A stretch of DNA of 32,970 nucleotides from Caballeronia choica (GCF_001544535.1 NZ_FCON02000084.1:1-32970); one strand, 5' to 3'; numbered from the stretch's first letter, positions 15,913 through 24,544 are shown. Translations and numbers: made by a program. Notes: generated by a model not told the origin, from the sequence alone.

Positions 15913-17157
15913 CTAAGCCTCCACCGCCGGCTCCTCGACGGCCTTCTCCATGGCGGCGTCGCGCGTCTCCGGCATCGCAAGCCACACGAGAGCAGCCGCA
16001 AGCGCGCCCGCCGCCGCGAGGCCGAAGAAGCTCATCGCAGTCCCGAAGCGGTCGGCAGCGAACCCCGCCGCCGCCGTCGAGAGCGTGGCGCCGACTCCCG
16101 CCGCCAGCCCGAAAAACCCGATGCACAGGTTATAGCGCCCCTTGCCACCCGCCACGTCCGCCGCGATCAGCGGCAGCATCACGCCGAACACAGCCGCGCT
16201 GATGCCGTCGAGCATCTGCACCGGCACGAGCAGATACGGGCTGCTCACGCCCGCGAAGAGCACCGCCCGCAACGGCAGCGCGCAAAAGCCGAGGATCAGC
16301 ACCGGCCGCCGGCCCCAGCGCTGCGCCTGCCGGCCGACCCACGGCGAGAGCGCCGCCACGATGAACTGCGGCACGATGATGCACGCCGCGATCACGAGTT
16401 GAACGTTGTCGCCCATGTGCGCGGTGACTTCGCCGGCGGCGAGATTCAGCATCGCCGCGTTCGAAAGGTGAAACAGCACCACGCACGCCGCGAAGATCAG
16501 AAGCCGCCTGTCGCGCAGCAGATCGCGCAGCGACTCGCGTTCCTCGCCGTCCGCCGTCAGCTTTTGCGCGGCCTTCGCGTTGGCGCCGCGCGGGAGCTTT
16601 GGCGGCATCTCGTGATGGATCATGTTCAACGCGACGAGCGCCGGCAGCGCGAGCGCCGCCGTCAGGAAGAACACCGAGCGCAGCGAAAAATATTCGCCGA
16701 ATACGCCCATCAGTGCCGCCGTGAGCGCGCTGCCGATCGATGCCCAGCGCGCGTTGCGCCCGAGCCGGTCGCCGAGATCGGCGCGCGAGACGAGCGCGAG
16801 TGAAATCGCTGCCATCGCCGGCACGAGCATGCAGCTCGCGAAGCCGTGCAGCACTTCGGCCGCGAACACCGGCACGAAGGTCGGGCTGGCGGCGAGAAAG
16901 AGGGCGCTCGCGATGATCGCGACGATCGCGGACGCGGCGGCGAATTTCTTGTTGCGCATCGCATCGACGAGTGCGCCTGCCGGCAGTTGGCTCGCCATCG
17001 CGCTGATCGTGCCGACGCTCAGCATCAGCCCGATTTCGCCCTGCGTCCATTTGTTGGCCGCGAGGTACGACGCGATGAAAGGGCCGAAGCCGGTCTGCAC
17101 GTTGGCGACGAAGAAATTCAGCCAGTCGAGCGCGCGAAGACTTCGTGCAATTACCAT
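15913..17157 (-). CDS. MFS transporter
   Basis: The 414-residue inner-membrane protein has 12 hydrophobic helices in two halves joined by a charged cytosolic loop (about 195-225). MFS signatures are seen in the first half (GALVDAMRNKK after helix 2) and the second half (VGRQAQRWGRRPVLILG). The substrate is unknown; the type resembles drug or small-molecule exporters. It lies 24 bases downstream of the PRC-barrel lipoprotein gene on the same strand, so it is likely co-transcribed with that gene. It converges with the flavoprotein gene across only 39 bases, with no clear terminator between. Confidence 0.88.
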   Translation of the reverse strand: MVIARSLRALDWLNFFVANVQTGFGPFIASYLAANKWTQGEIGLMLSVGTISAMASQLPAGALVDAMRNKKFAAASAIVAIIASALFLAASPTFVPVFAAEVLHGFASCMLVPAMAAISLALVSRADLGDRLGRNARWASIGSALTAALMGVFGEYFSLRSVFFLTAALALPALVALNMIHHEMPPKLPRGANAKAAQKLTADGEERESLRDLLRDRRLLIFAACVVLFHLSNAAMLNLAAGEVTAHMGDNVQLVIAACIIVPQFIVAALSPWVGRQAQRWGRRPVLILGFCALPLRAVLFAGVSSPYLLVPVQMLDGISAAVFGVMLPLIAADVAGGKGRYNLCIGFFGLAAGVGATLSTAAAGFAADRFGTAMSFFGLAAAGALAAALVWLAMPETRDAAMEKAVEEPAVEA

Positions 17158-17181
17158 TGTTGTGGATCGCTGTCAGTGTCG

Positions 17182-18342
17182 TTATCTGGAAGGGCGCGCG
17201 CCGGAAGCCGCTACGCTCGACGCACCCGGGGCCACGACGCCGGTCGCGACGGCGCCCGACGTCGCGGGCGCGGACGTGGAGGCAGTAGCGGCGGCGCTTG
17301 CAGGCGCGGGGGCGGGGACGACAGGGGAAACGATCTTGATCGGTTGGTCGGGTCCGTAAGTGGGTGACGCCTTCAACTGGGCGTCGTTGAAATCCATCTG
17401 CAGTTGCAGCGTCTTGTTGCGCGACACGACGTGCAGGTCGCCCCAGTTCGCGGCGACGTGGCGCTTGTCGCCGGACAGCGAGTCGCTCAGGTCGACGACG
17501 AGCGCCTGCGGCTGAGCCTGCGAGTCGATCAGCACGTCCACCACGCGGCCCATGCGGCCGCCGCTTTTCGCGAGGACCGTCGAATCGACCAGTTGCGCGA
17601 CGTTCGGCGGCACGTCCTTGACCGGCTGCGGCTTGGGCGTCGGGTCGGGCTTCGCCTTGCCGGTGACGACCGGCGGCGGCGGGGCGAGCGTGATCGGCGC
17701 GCTCTTCGACGCCGGCGTGAAACGGAAGACGGACCACGGAAAGATGACCTTGCGATCGCCGACGCCGAGAAAGCCCGCGAGGTTGACCATCATGATCTTC
17801 GGCTTGGCTGCCGTGTCGACGAACATGTCGACCGCGCGTCCGATCACCTTGCCGTCGGGGCGCTGCACTTCGCTGTCGAGCAGGCCGTGAAGCTGGTCGT
17901 GCTGGAGGATGCGCGTCGAGATGATCTGCGGCGGTGGCGGCGGCTCCGGTTCCTCGACGGGCGGTGGCGCGGGCGGCACGACGGGCTTCGGCTTGACAAC
18001 CCGGCGCTTCGGCTTCGCCGGGCGCGGCGCCTTCGCTTCCGACGCGGGCTCGGCCGCGACCACGGCGGACGATGGCTCCTCGGCGTCGGCGGCTTCGCCT
18101 TCGCTCGGCGGCGGCTGGAACGAGCGCTCGACGATCGGCACGGGCGTTTGCTGCGGGAACAGGCTGCATGCCGAGAGCGCGCAGAGCGCCACGAGCGGCG
18201 CGGCCGATCGCGCCAGAACCCGCGTGCGCCAGCCGGCGAGCAGCACGGCCAGCGTCATGCTCAGCAGGGACGGCAAGAGGGACAGCATCAGGGACAGCAG
18301 CCCTCGGGCTGAGAAACCTCGACGCGAGAAACCGCCAGTCAT
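17182..18342 (-). CDS. PRC-barrel lipoprotein with two barrel repeats
   Basis: From the ATG at 18342 (GGAG eight bases upstream) the protein has 386 residues. A basic, leucine-rich N-terminus leads to the lipobox LSAC with Cys59. If a later ATG (18258) is used, the signal would be a more usual 30 residues. After the lipobox come an acidic stretch and a proline-rich linker, then two PRC-barrel-like units. The first has GKVIGRAVDMFVD and KVIFPWSVFRF; the second has GRMGRVVDVLID and ADVDLS-like strands ending NWGDLHVV. An alanine/threonine-rich tail closes it. PRC barrels bind proteins or RNA in varied settings. An envelope scaffold or stress protein is plausible. Confidence 0.75.
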   Translation of the reverse strand: MTGGFSRRGFSARGLLSLMLSLLPSLLSMTLAVLLAGWRTRVLARSAAPLVALCALSACSLFPQQTPVPIVERSFQPPPSEGEAADAEEPSSAVVAAEPASEAKAPRPAKPKRRVVKPKPVVPPAPPPVEEPEPPPPPQIISTRILQHDQLHGLLDSEVQRPDGKVIGRAVDMFVDTAAKPKIMMVNLAGFLGVGDRKVIFPWSVFRFTPASKSAPITLAPPPPVVTGKAKPDPTPKPQPVKDVPPNVAQLVDSTVLAKSGGRMGRVVDVLIDSQAQPQALVVDLSDSLSGDKRHVAANWGDLHVVSRNKTLQLQMDFNDAQLKASPTYGPDQPIKIVSPVVPAPAPASAAATASTSAPATSGAVATGVVAPGASSVAASGARPSR

Positions 18343-18440
18343 CACAAAAGCTCCATGTTTCCGGGCCCTGCCTGGGTCAGATCGCCGCCGGCGAACCGGG
18401 GCGGATTGATATGTGAGAAGTCGTGGGAGCGTGCTTGATG

Positions 18441-18468
18441 CTTGTTCGCTTGTTCGCTTGTTCGCTTG
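18441..18468. repeat. Simple 8-base tandem repeat
   Basis: CTTGTTCG is repeated three times exactly (18441-18464), followed by CTTG. It lies between the ankyrin gene end and the PRC-barrel lipoprotein start, about 100 bases upstream of the latter. Its unit length is not a multiple of three, and such tracts change copy number by slippage. Confidence 0.85.
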
Positions 18469-18478
18469 CTGCGGCCGC

Positions 18479-19030
18479 TCAGACGCCGGCGGGCCGCGAG
18501 CGCGCTTCGGTCGCCGCGACGAGTCGCGCGACGGTGTCGGGCGCACCCATCTTTTCGGCGGCATCGCGGGCGGAAAAGCCGTTCGCGTCGCGTGCGTCGG
18601 GGTTCGCGCCATGCTCGATCAGATACTCCACCAGTTCCACGCGATTGAACATCGCGGCGATCATCAGCGCCGTGCGGCCATCGGGCGATGCGCCTTCGAT
18701 TTCCGCGCCGTGTTCCAGCAGCACCTCGATCACGGGCTTGAAACCCTTGAACGCGGCGCCGGCGATCGGCGTCTGGCCGCGGTCGTTGCGCAGGTCGGGA
18801 TCGGCCTTGTGTTCGAGGAGGACGCGCACGGCGTCGGCGTGGCCGTGATAGCTCGCGAGCATCACGAGGGTGTCGCCGTGGTCGTTGCGCAGGTTCGGCG
18901 GCAAGCCCTTGTGCAGCAGGGCGTCGAGCATGGCCGCGTCGCCGCGCCGGGCGACGTCGAAGACTTCGCTCGCGAATGCGATCATGTCTTCGTCGGGGCC
19001 TTCGTTCCTTGCGTTGTTGGGTTCTTGCAT
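18479..19030 (-). CDS. Ankyrin-repeat protein
   Basis: The 183-residue soluble protein consists of about four to five ankyrin repeats (about 25-175). Each shows the helix-turn-helix pattern, with HGDTLVMLASYHGHADAVRVL and DGRTALMIAAMFNRVELVEYL-type cores and the loop signature LLEHGA or LIEHGAN. Ankyrin repeats mediate protein contacts; no catalytic domain is present. The ATG at 19030 has AAGGAG eight bases upstream, so the longer frame to 19192 is not used. It leads a leftward group with the PRC-barrel lipoprotein and the MFS transporter. Bacterial ankyrin proteins next to envelope genes are often stress-linked, but no direct evidence is seen here. Confidence 0.87.
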   Translation of the reverse strand: MQEPNNARNEGPDEDMIAFASEVFDVARRGDAAMLDALLHKGLPPNLRNDHGDTLVMLASYHGHADAVRVLLEHKADPDLRNDRGQTPIAGAAFKGFKPVIEVLLEHGAEIEGASPDGRTALMIAAMFNRVELVEYLIEHGANPDARDANGFSARDAAEKMGAPDTVARLVAATEARSRPAGV

Positions 19031-19303
19031 ATGCTGGCTCCTTCTCGGCTGCGTGGTGAAATGCGCGCGTGGGCGGAACGGTTTGCCGGAGACCCTTCCC
19101 GTGCGCGGCGCGCAGCGCAGTTCGAAGGATACAGGTTTGCTCGCGGGCCGCGTTCGCGCGGGCTTCTCGTCAGCACGATTCGCGCCAAGCAATTCGCGTT
19201 GACGCGTTGCATCGTCAGCACTTACGCTCGGCGCAACGCTGCCCGACTCATTCGTCCCGACTCATTCGTCAATTCCCATCCATCGACCTGGAGCCGCCTC
19301 ATC

Positions 19304-19954
19304 ATGACCGATTCCGATAACGGTCCAGACACTCAGCAAGCCGCCGCCCGCCGCAATGCACCCGCGGCCCTGCGCAATCGCGACGCCATCCTCGCCGTGC
19401 TCGCGCGTGTGCTGCCGGCGAGCGGCGTCGTGCTGGAGATCGCGAGCGGCACCGGCCAGCACGCCGTGCACTGCGCCGCGGCGCTGCCGGGCATCGTCTG
19501 GCAGCCGAGCGATCCGGACGCCGGCGCGCGCGCGTCGATCGCGGCCTGGCGCGCTCACGAAGCGCTGCCGAACCTGAAGACGCCGCTCGCGGTCGACGTA
19601 TGCGCGAACGACTGGGGCATCGAGTCGGCGGCGGCGATCGTCTGCATCAACATGATCCACATCGCGCCGTGGGAAGCGGGGCAGGCGCTGTTCGAAGGCG
19701 CGGGCCGGCTGCTCACGACGGGTGGCGTGCTCTACCTTTACGGGCCATACCGGCGCAACGGCGCGCATACGGCGCCGAGCAACGAAGCATTCGATGCGCA
19801 ACTGCGCGCGAGCGATCCGCGCTGGGGCGTGCGCAACATGGAAGCGGTCGAGGCGCTCGGCAAGGCGGCGGGGTTCGTGCTGGAAGAGGTCGTGCCGATG
19901 CCCGCGAACAACTTCAGCCTGGTGTTCAGGAAGGGCGCCGGCGCTCCGTGCTGA
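19304..19954 (+). CDS. DUF938 family protein (SAM-dependent methyltransferase-like)
   Basis: The 216-residue protein carries a methyltransferase motif I variant, VLEIASGTGQHAVHCA, and the family's hallmarks WQPSDPD, INMIHIAPW and GVLYLYGPYRRNG. I recognise this as DUF938, a widespread bacterial family predicted to bind S-adenosylmethionine; the methylated substrate is not known to me. The ATG at 19304 is chosen because it begins the conserved domain and has GGAG about ten bases upstream. It is divergent from the ankyrin gene, with a 273-base shared intergenic region. The downstream hairpin at 19995-20019 lacks a T-tract. Confidence 0.85.
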   Translation: MTDSDNGPDTQQAAARRNAPAALRNRDAILAVLARVLPASGVVLEIASGTGQHAVHCAAALPGIVWQPSDPDAGARASIAAWRAHEALPNLKTPLAVDVCANDWGIESAAAIVCINMIHIAPWEAGQALFEGAGRLLTTGGVLYLYGPYRRNGAHTAPSNEAFDAQLRASDPRWGVRNMEAVEALGKAAGFVLEEVVPMPANNFSLVFRKGAGAPC

Positions 19955-20107
19955 AAGGCACGCAAGCGACACCTTTCCGGGCAGATCGACCCACGACGCC
20001 GCGCGCCTAAACCGGCGTCGCCGTGTAGACTTCGAATGATCGTTCACTACGCTGCGTCAGCAGCGGCCAGGTCAATCGTCCGTTTCTTCCTACAGGAGGC
20101 GCCGTAC

Positions 20108-21274
20108 ATGCACGCAGCGTTGCCGCAGCAAGCGGAGCAGGAAGCCGGTTCCAGCGACGCCGGTTCGTCGAAGACATCGCGCGACCTGCGACGCGTCGAT
20201 ATCCATCCCGATCACTGGTATCCGCTCGCGTGGTCACGCGAGGTGAAGCGTGGCAAGACGCACGGCGTTTTCTTCGCCGGCGACCCGATCGTGCTCGTGC
20301 GCACCGAATCGGGCCGCGTGTTCGCGCTGGAAGACCGCTGCGCGCACCGGCAAGTGCCGCTGCATGCGGGTGTCGTCGACGGGGAATCGATTCGCTGCTG
20401 CTATCACGGCTGGACCTACGACTGCACCGGCCGCTGCACCGACGTTCCCTATCTCGGTCGCGAGCGGCTGCCGAACGGCGTGCGCTCGTATCCGTGCCGC
20501 GAGGAGGCCGGGCTCATCTTCGTGTTCACCGGCGACCCGCTCCTCGCCGACACGGCGACTTTTCCCGAACTCGGCTCGGCCACCGATCAGGCCTACAAGA
20601 CGCGCCGCTTCGGCCGCGCGGTCAAATGCCACTACACGTTCATGCACGAGAATCTGATGGACATGAACCATCAGTTCCTGCATCGGCGGCAGATGGGGAG
20701 CATGCGCGCCCGCTCGCTCGGGCGCCGGCGCGGCGAAGACTGGGTGGAAGTGGACTACACGTTCGCGCGCGAGGCGGGCAAGCAGCCGCTCGGCGAGGCG
20801 CTGGTCTTCGGCCATAAGCGCGACACGAAGCCCGACGAGTCCCTCAAGGACATCATGACGATCCGCACGGTCTATCCGTACCAGACGCTGAAGATCCGCA
20901 CGAAGGACGAGACGATGGTGATGGACCTGTGGATCGCGTATGTGCCGCTCGACCGCGAGCAGCGCACCAATCGCACGTTTGGCCTGTTGTCGATCCGCCG
21001 GCCGAAAATCCCGGGCCTGCTCGACGCCGCGTGGCCGCTGCTCATCTGGTTTACCGAGCGTATTTTCAAGGAGGATCGCTGGATCGTCGAGCGCGAGCAG
21101 GAAGCGCACGACCGCCAGGGCGCCGATCACAACCACGAGGTGTTTCCGGTGATTCTCGAACTGCGCGCGCTCCTGGCCGAGCGCGGTGCGCCGGCCCGCG
21201 ACGCGGCGGCGCATGGCGTCGAGCCGCGCCGCGTGCACCTGATCCAGCCGATCACCGACTTGCCGGCGTCGTGA
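20108..21274 (+). CDS. Rieske non-haem iron oxygenase (ring-hydroxylating type)
   Basis: The 388-residue protein has an N-terminal Rieske domain (about 25-140). It shows the ligand pattern C-x-H (RCAHRQVPL, C78/H80) and C-x2-H (CCYHGWTYD, C97/H100). A catalytic domain follows, with the mononuclear iron site NLMDMNHQFLHR (Asp185, His188, His192). Such enzymes take electrons from a reductase and insert oxygen into aromatic or other hydrophobic substrates. No reductase, ferredoxin or small subunit is adjacent, so it probably uses a generic partner and is of the single-component alpha type. A strong AGGAGG lies eight bases before the ATG. Confidence 0.9.
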   Translation: MHAALPQQAEQEAGSSDAGSSKTSRDLRRVDIHPDHWYPLAWSREVKRGKTHGVFFAGDPIVLVRTESGRVFALEDRCAHRQVPLHAGVVDGESIRCCYHGWTYDCTGRCTDVPYLGRERLPNGVRSYPCREEAGLIFVFTGDPLLADTATFPELGSATDQAYKTRRFGRAVKCHYTFMHENLMDMNHQFLHRRQMGSMRARSLGRRRGEDWVEVDYTFAREAGKQPLGEALVFGHKRDTKPDESLKDIMTIRTVYPYQTLKIRTKDETMVMDLWIAYVPLDREQRTNRTFGLLSIRRPKIPGLLDAAWPLLIWFTERIFKEDRWIVEREQEAHDRQGADHNHEVFPVILELRALLAERGAPARDAAAHGVEPRRVHLIQPITDLPAS

Positions 21275-21364
21275 GTTCGGCGTTCGTGAGTACATGGCCC
21301 ACTGGCGCGAAACGCGCAGTGGCGCTATACAGAAGGCATGCTCCACACGAAACAGGTTGCCACC

Positions 21365-21640
21365 ATGACACGCGACTCGACTGACCCCACCAACCGCGAT
21401 CCTGCGAATATCGAGCGCGAGCAGCCCGAGCTCGAGCATTTCGACGCGGCGCTCACCCACGTCGACGATTCGGTCGCCGCGGGCAGGATGGCCGCGGGCG
21501 CGGCGAAGGGCATCCTGTACAGCATCATCGAGACGCTCGGCACGCTCGTCGGCGATCCTGACCTGCCGTCGCATGCGCGCTCAGGCTACGAAGGATTGCT
21601 CGAGACGGCGCGCGAACTGCGCGCGCGCGTCGACCAGTGA
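21365..21640 (+). CDS. Hypothetical small acidic protein, 91 residues
   Basis: I do not recognise this family. The protein is soluble and mostly helical. An acidic N-terminus (MTRDSTDPTNRDPANIERE) is followed by helices ELEHFDAALTHVDDSVAAG and AKGILYSIIETLGTLVG, and ends in a charged helix. The ATG at 21365 has AGG eight bases upstream; an ATG at 21338 would add nine residues but its purine-rich site is too close. It stands between the oxygenase and the LysE-type gene on the same strand, 90 and 187 bases away. Confidence 0.65.
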   Translation: MTRDSTDPTNRDPANIEREQPELEHFDAALTHVDDSVAAGRMAAGAAKGILYSIIETLGTLVGDPDLPSHARSGYEGLLETARELRARVDQ

Positions 21641-21827
21641 TGCAGCTTCGGCACTAGCAACGACAGCGCCGCGTTCGCGCGAGGCGAGCGCGGCAAGACC
21701 AAGCCCGGTTCACGTGACTGGCGCCTCGGGATGGATCACCATCGGGGAGCGTGAACCGTCGAGAGCCGCGCGCCTGGGCACTTCATTTCCTGATCGACAT
21801 TCGTCATCGATATTGCGGAGAAATGCC

Positions 21828-22466
21828 GTGCCTGAAACTGCCAATCTCGTCGCCTTCGGATTCGTCGCGTTGGGCATGGTCCTCACGCCCGGGCCGAACA
21901 TGGTCTACCTCATCTCGCGCTCGATCTGCCAGGGGCGTCGCGCCGGGCTCATCTCGCTCGGCGGCGTGGCGCTCGGCTTCGTCGTATACATGCTGTGCGC
22001 GGCGCTCGGCATCACGGCCTTGCTGCTCGCCGTGCCCTTCGCCTATGACGCGCTGCGCTTCGGCGGCGCCCTCTACCTGCTCTGGCTCGCGTGGCAGGCG
22101 GTGAAGCCGGGCGGCCATTCGCCGTTCCAGGTCCGCGCGCTTCCCGCCGACCGGCCCGCGAGGCTCTTCACGATGGGCTTCGTCACGAACCTGTTCAATC
22201 CGAAGATCGCGGTCATGTACCTGTCGCTGCTGCCGCAGTTCATCACACCGGCCGCGGGGCACGGCGGCGTGCTTGCGCAGTCGCTCGTGCTCGGCACGCT
22301 GCAGATCGCCATCAGCGTCGCCGTGAATGCGCTGATCGCGATCATGGCCGGATCGATCGCCGCGTTTCTCGCCGGCCGGCCGCTCTGGCTCGTCGCGCAG
22401 CGCTGGCTGATGGGCACGGTGCTCACCGCGCTGGCATGGCGCATGGCGACCGAGGCGCGACGTTGA
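21828..22466 (+). CDS. LysE family translocator
   Basis: The 212-residue inner-membrane protein has about six hydrophobic helices. It carries the LysE/RhtB signature near the N-terminus, ALGMVLTPGPNMVYLISRS, and the second conserved region FTMGFVTNLFNPKIAVMYLS. LysE/RhtB proteins export amino acids or related metabolites, driven by the proton gradient. The GTG at 21828 has GGAG seven bases upstream and gives the family's usual length; the long open frame before it is a shadow. Its substrate is unknown. The nearest amino-acid-linked genes, the Lrp regulator and lysine-dehydrogenase-like gene, are far away. Confidence 0.9.
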   Translation: MPETANLVAFGFVALGMVLTPGPNMVYLISRSICQGRRAGLISLGGVALGFVVYMLCAALGITALLLAVPFAYDALRFGGALYLLWLAWQAVKPGGHSPFQVRALPADRPARLFTMGFVTNLFNPKIAVMYLSLLPQFITPAAGHGGVLAQSLVLGTLQIAISVAVNALIAIMAGSIAAFLAGRPLWLVAQRWLMGTVLTALAWRMATEARR

Positions 22467-22492
22467 CCTGGCGCACCTCGCCGACGCATATT
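22463..22492 (+). promoter_or_regulatory. Possible promoter of the lysine-rich small gene
   Basis: TTGACC (22463-22468) overlaps the stop codon of the LysE gene. After 18 bases comes CATATT (22487-22492). Both hexamers are partial matches, so this is a weak prediction. Confidence 0.3.
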
Positions 22493-22561
22493 TGTGTGTG
22501 AAATCACGCCCGCTCGGGCAATATGACGAATCTAACCTGAGACAACCAAAAGGAGGCCATC

Positions 22562-22672
22562 ATGAGCAAGAGTCAGGACGCCAAGAAGGCACAAAAGAAA
22601 GTCGCCACCAAGACGCCCAAGGAAAAGAAGGAAGCGAAGAAGGTGAAGAAGGAGGCGTCGAAGCGTCAGTGA
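22562..22672 (+). CDS. Lysine-rich small protein, 36 residues
   Basis: A near-perfect ribosome binding site (AAAGGAGG, five bases before ATG) opens a 36-codon frame. Its product has 14 lysines, many alanines and glutamates, and no aromatic residue. It reads MSKSQDAKKAQKKVATK and then further K-E-K-K type repeats ending SKRQ. The composition recalls the tails of histone H1-like and AlgP-like proteins and short nucleoid-binding peptides. A nucleic-acid-binding or protein-chaperone role is possible but unproven. It would be disordered. It has its own leader region after the LysE gene. A GC-rich hairpin (22744-22761) lies about 70 bases downstream. Confidence 0.75.
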   Translation: MSKSQDAKKAQKKVATKTPKEKKEAKKVKKEASKRQ

Positions 22673-23126
22673 TTTTGTAGACGGGTCGCCGCTGGACGCT
22701 GCTGTTTTCGTTCAGCGGTGCCTCCGCGAGGCTTCGTGTCTCCGGCCGGTAGCGACCGGCCATCGAACCTGAAGAAGACAGCCGGACCGCAGCGTGCCAG
22801 CCTTGGCGCGCGCATCGATTCCGGCCATTGACGCGGTGCAACGCCGCCGTCATAACGACCATCCATCCCCTTGTCGAAGTGCATCCCCAGGCCGGACCGA
22901 GTCCTGGACTTACAGTCCAGCGCCAACCCGTCGGCCGCGAAAATACTCGTTAACCAGACAGTGAAAAAAAACGACACTCGCTGTTTCGAAGCTTTCGCAT
23001 TCCATCTGTAAGCCATTAAACTGGCGAGCAACAAAATTCAACATGTCCAGGCAAATGGCACGACCGTGTCAGGTGCTGCCTCGAACTCAGCATAAGAATC
23101 CGACAAACCGTCCAGAGGAGAAAAGA
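22673..23126. other. Long leader region before the porin gene
   Basis: About 450 bases hold no gene I can support. A hairpin GGCCGGT/ACCGGCC (22744-22761) may end the lysine-rich gene. A perfect palindrome, CTGGACT-TAC-AGTCCAG (22905-22921), looks operator-like. The last 180 bases are AT-richer and probably contain the porin promoter; TTCGCA and TAAACT with a 17-base gap, near 22998-23026, are a possible pair. Confidence 0.45.
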
Positions 23127-24344
23127 ATGAAGCGTTACAAGAAGACCAAGGCCGTCGTTATCGCCGGCGCCGCGCTGACGGCAGCCCCTGCTGCGTTCGC
23201 GCAAAGCAGTGTCACGCTGTACGGTATTGTCGACTTGTCGATGGCGTATCAGAACAGCCAGACCACGCTGGGTTCGACGAGTGGCGGACAGCACAACTTC
23301 AAGATGGCCTCGGGCGTGTGGGCGGGCAGCCGCTTCGGCTTGAAGGGCTCGGAAGACCTGGGCGGCGGCACGAAGACGATCTTCCAGTTGGAATCGGGCT
23401 TCAGTGCGAACACCGGCGCGCAGCAGTACCCCAACGCGATGTTCGGCCGCCAGGCATGGGTCGGCTTGACGAACAACGCCTACGGTACGTTCACGGCCGG
23501 CCGCCAGTACACGTCGTACTACACGCTGCTCTCGCCGTATAGCCCGACCAACTGGCTCACCGGCTTCTACGGCGCGCACCCGGGCGACCTGGACCAGATG
23601 GACACGATTTACCGCGCGAACAACTCCCTCGTCTATACGACGCCGAAGTTCTACGGCCTGACGGCGAGCGGCTCGTATTCGTTCGCGGGCGTTCCCGGCA
23701 GCGTGAACCAGGGCGCGACCTGGAGCGGCGCGCTGCAATACGCGAACGGCCCGATCGGCCTCGCGGTCGGCATCACCCGCCTCAACAACTCGACGCCGGG
23801 CGGCGGCGCCTTCGGCGCGGATTCGACGACCAACACGAACGGCCAGTCGGGGGTGTCGGCGGTGACGAACGGCTTCCGCACGGCGCAGGCGCAACAGCGC
23901 TTCGCGGTCGCGGGCGGGTATACGTTCAACAGCGCGTGGGACGTGTCGCTCACATACTCGAACGTCCAGTACATTCCGGGCATCAACTCCAGCTTCCACG
24001 ACCTGGCGATCTGGAACACGGCGGGCGCCGTGCTGCACTGGAAGGCCACCCCGACGTGGGACTTCGGCGCGGGCTACAGCTACACGCGCGCGACCAAGTC
24101 GAACGGTATCGAGAGCACGGCGCAATACCAGCAGGTCAACCTGTCCGAGTACTACTCGCTCTCGAAGCGCACGGGTCTCTACGCATTGCAGGCTTTCCAG
24201 CGCGCCCGCGGCCAGACGCTCGGCAATGCCGGCGCGAGCAACATCATCAACGCGACGGCGACGGTCGGCGACGGCTTCCAGACGGCACCTTCGTCCTCGG
24301 GCAGCATGTTCGCGGCAGGCGTGGGTATCATCCACCGCTTCTGA
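23127..24344 (+). CDS. Outer-membrane trimeric porin (Burkholderia type)
   Basis: The 405-residue protein has a clear signal peptide: MKRYKKTKAVVIAGAALTAA, cleaved after AFA before QSSVTLYG. It is followed by the classical Gram-negative porin pattern QSSVTLYGIVDLSMAY, SRFGLKGSEDLGGG, FGRQAWVGL and ending GIIHRF with a C-terminal aromatic residue for BAM recognition. Sixteen amphipathic strands would form a general diffusion channel. The start has GAGGAG six bases upstream. Codon use is strongly biased to C-ending codons, as for a highly expressed gene. A very strong terminator follows 20 bases after the stop. A beta-proteobacterial OmpC-like porin is certain; channel selectivity is not known. 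Confidence 0.96.
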   Translation: MKRYKKTKAVVIAGAALTAAPAAFAQSSVTLYGIVDLSMAYQNSQTTLGSTSGGQHNFKMASGVWAGSRFGLKGSEDLGGGTKTIFQLESGFSANTGAQQYPNAMFGRQAWVGLTNNAYGTFTAGRQYTSYYTLLSPYSPTNWLTGFYGAHPGDLDQMDTIYRANNSLVYTTPKFYGLTASGSYSFAGVPGSVNQGATWSGALQYANGPIGLAVGITRLNNSTPGGGAFGADSTTNTNGQSGVSAVTNGFRTAQAQQRFAVAGGYTFNSAWDVSLTYSNVQYIPGINSSFHDLAIWNTAGAVLHWKATPTWDFGAGYSYTRATKSNGIESTAQYQQVNLSEYYSLSKRTGLYALQAFQRARGQTLGNAGASNIINATATVGDGFQTAPSSSGSMFAAGVGIIHRF

Positions 24345-24364
24345 TTCTCGCAGCATCGCAATGG

Positions 24365-24397
24365 AAAACCGGACGCCTTGGCGTCCGGTTTTTTTTC
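24365..24397 (+). terminator. Terminator of the porin gene
   Basis: Perfect 13-base arms AAAACCGGACGCC (24365-24377) and GGCGTCCGGTTTT (24380-24392) enclose TT and run on into a T-tract of nine or more bases. It is a strong Rho-independent terminator. Confidence 0.95.
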
Positions 24398-24471
24398 GGC
24401 ATTGCGTTTGGTTGAACGATCGTACGAATTTAGTGGAATTGCCTGGAACGGAGAGGGAAAAAGCGGCCACT

Positions 24472-24483
24472 CAACAATTGTTG
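24472..24483. promoter_or_regulatory. Perfect 12-base palindrome CAACAATTGTTG
   Basis: The palindrome lies about 60 bases upstream of the next gene and overlaps a consensus-like TTGACA (24481-24486). I cannot find a matching -10 hexamer at normal distance, so a repressor or activator site is possible but not shown. Confidence 0.4.
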
Positions 24484-24544
24484 ACAGTAGCCCGCGCAGA
24501 CTTCCGCTATGTTGCAGGGTCAGTCAATCAGTGATGCGAACGAT

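Noticed and set aside
16130-18169. 679-codon leftward frame overlapping the MFS and PRC-barrel genes
   Set aside because: It is an arginine-rich shadow in another frame of two well-supported genes.
22666-23034. 122-codon leftward frame in the porin leader
   Set aside because: No ribosome binding site or motif. It spans a terminator-like hairpin and a probable porin promoter region.
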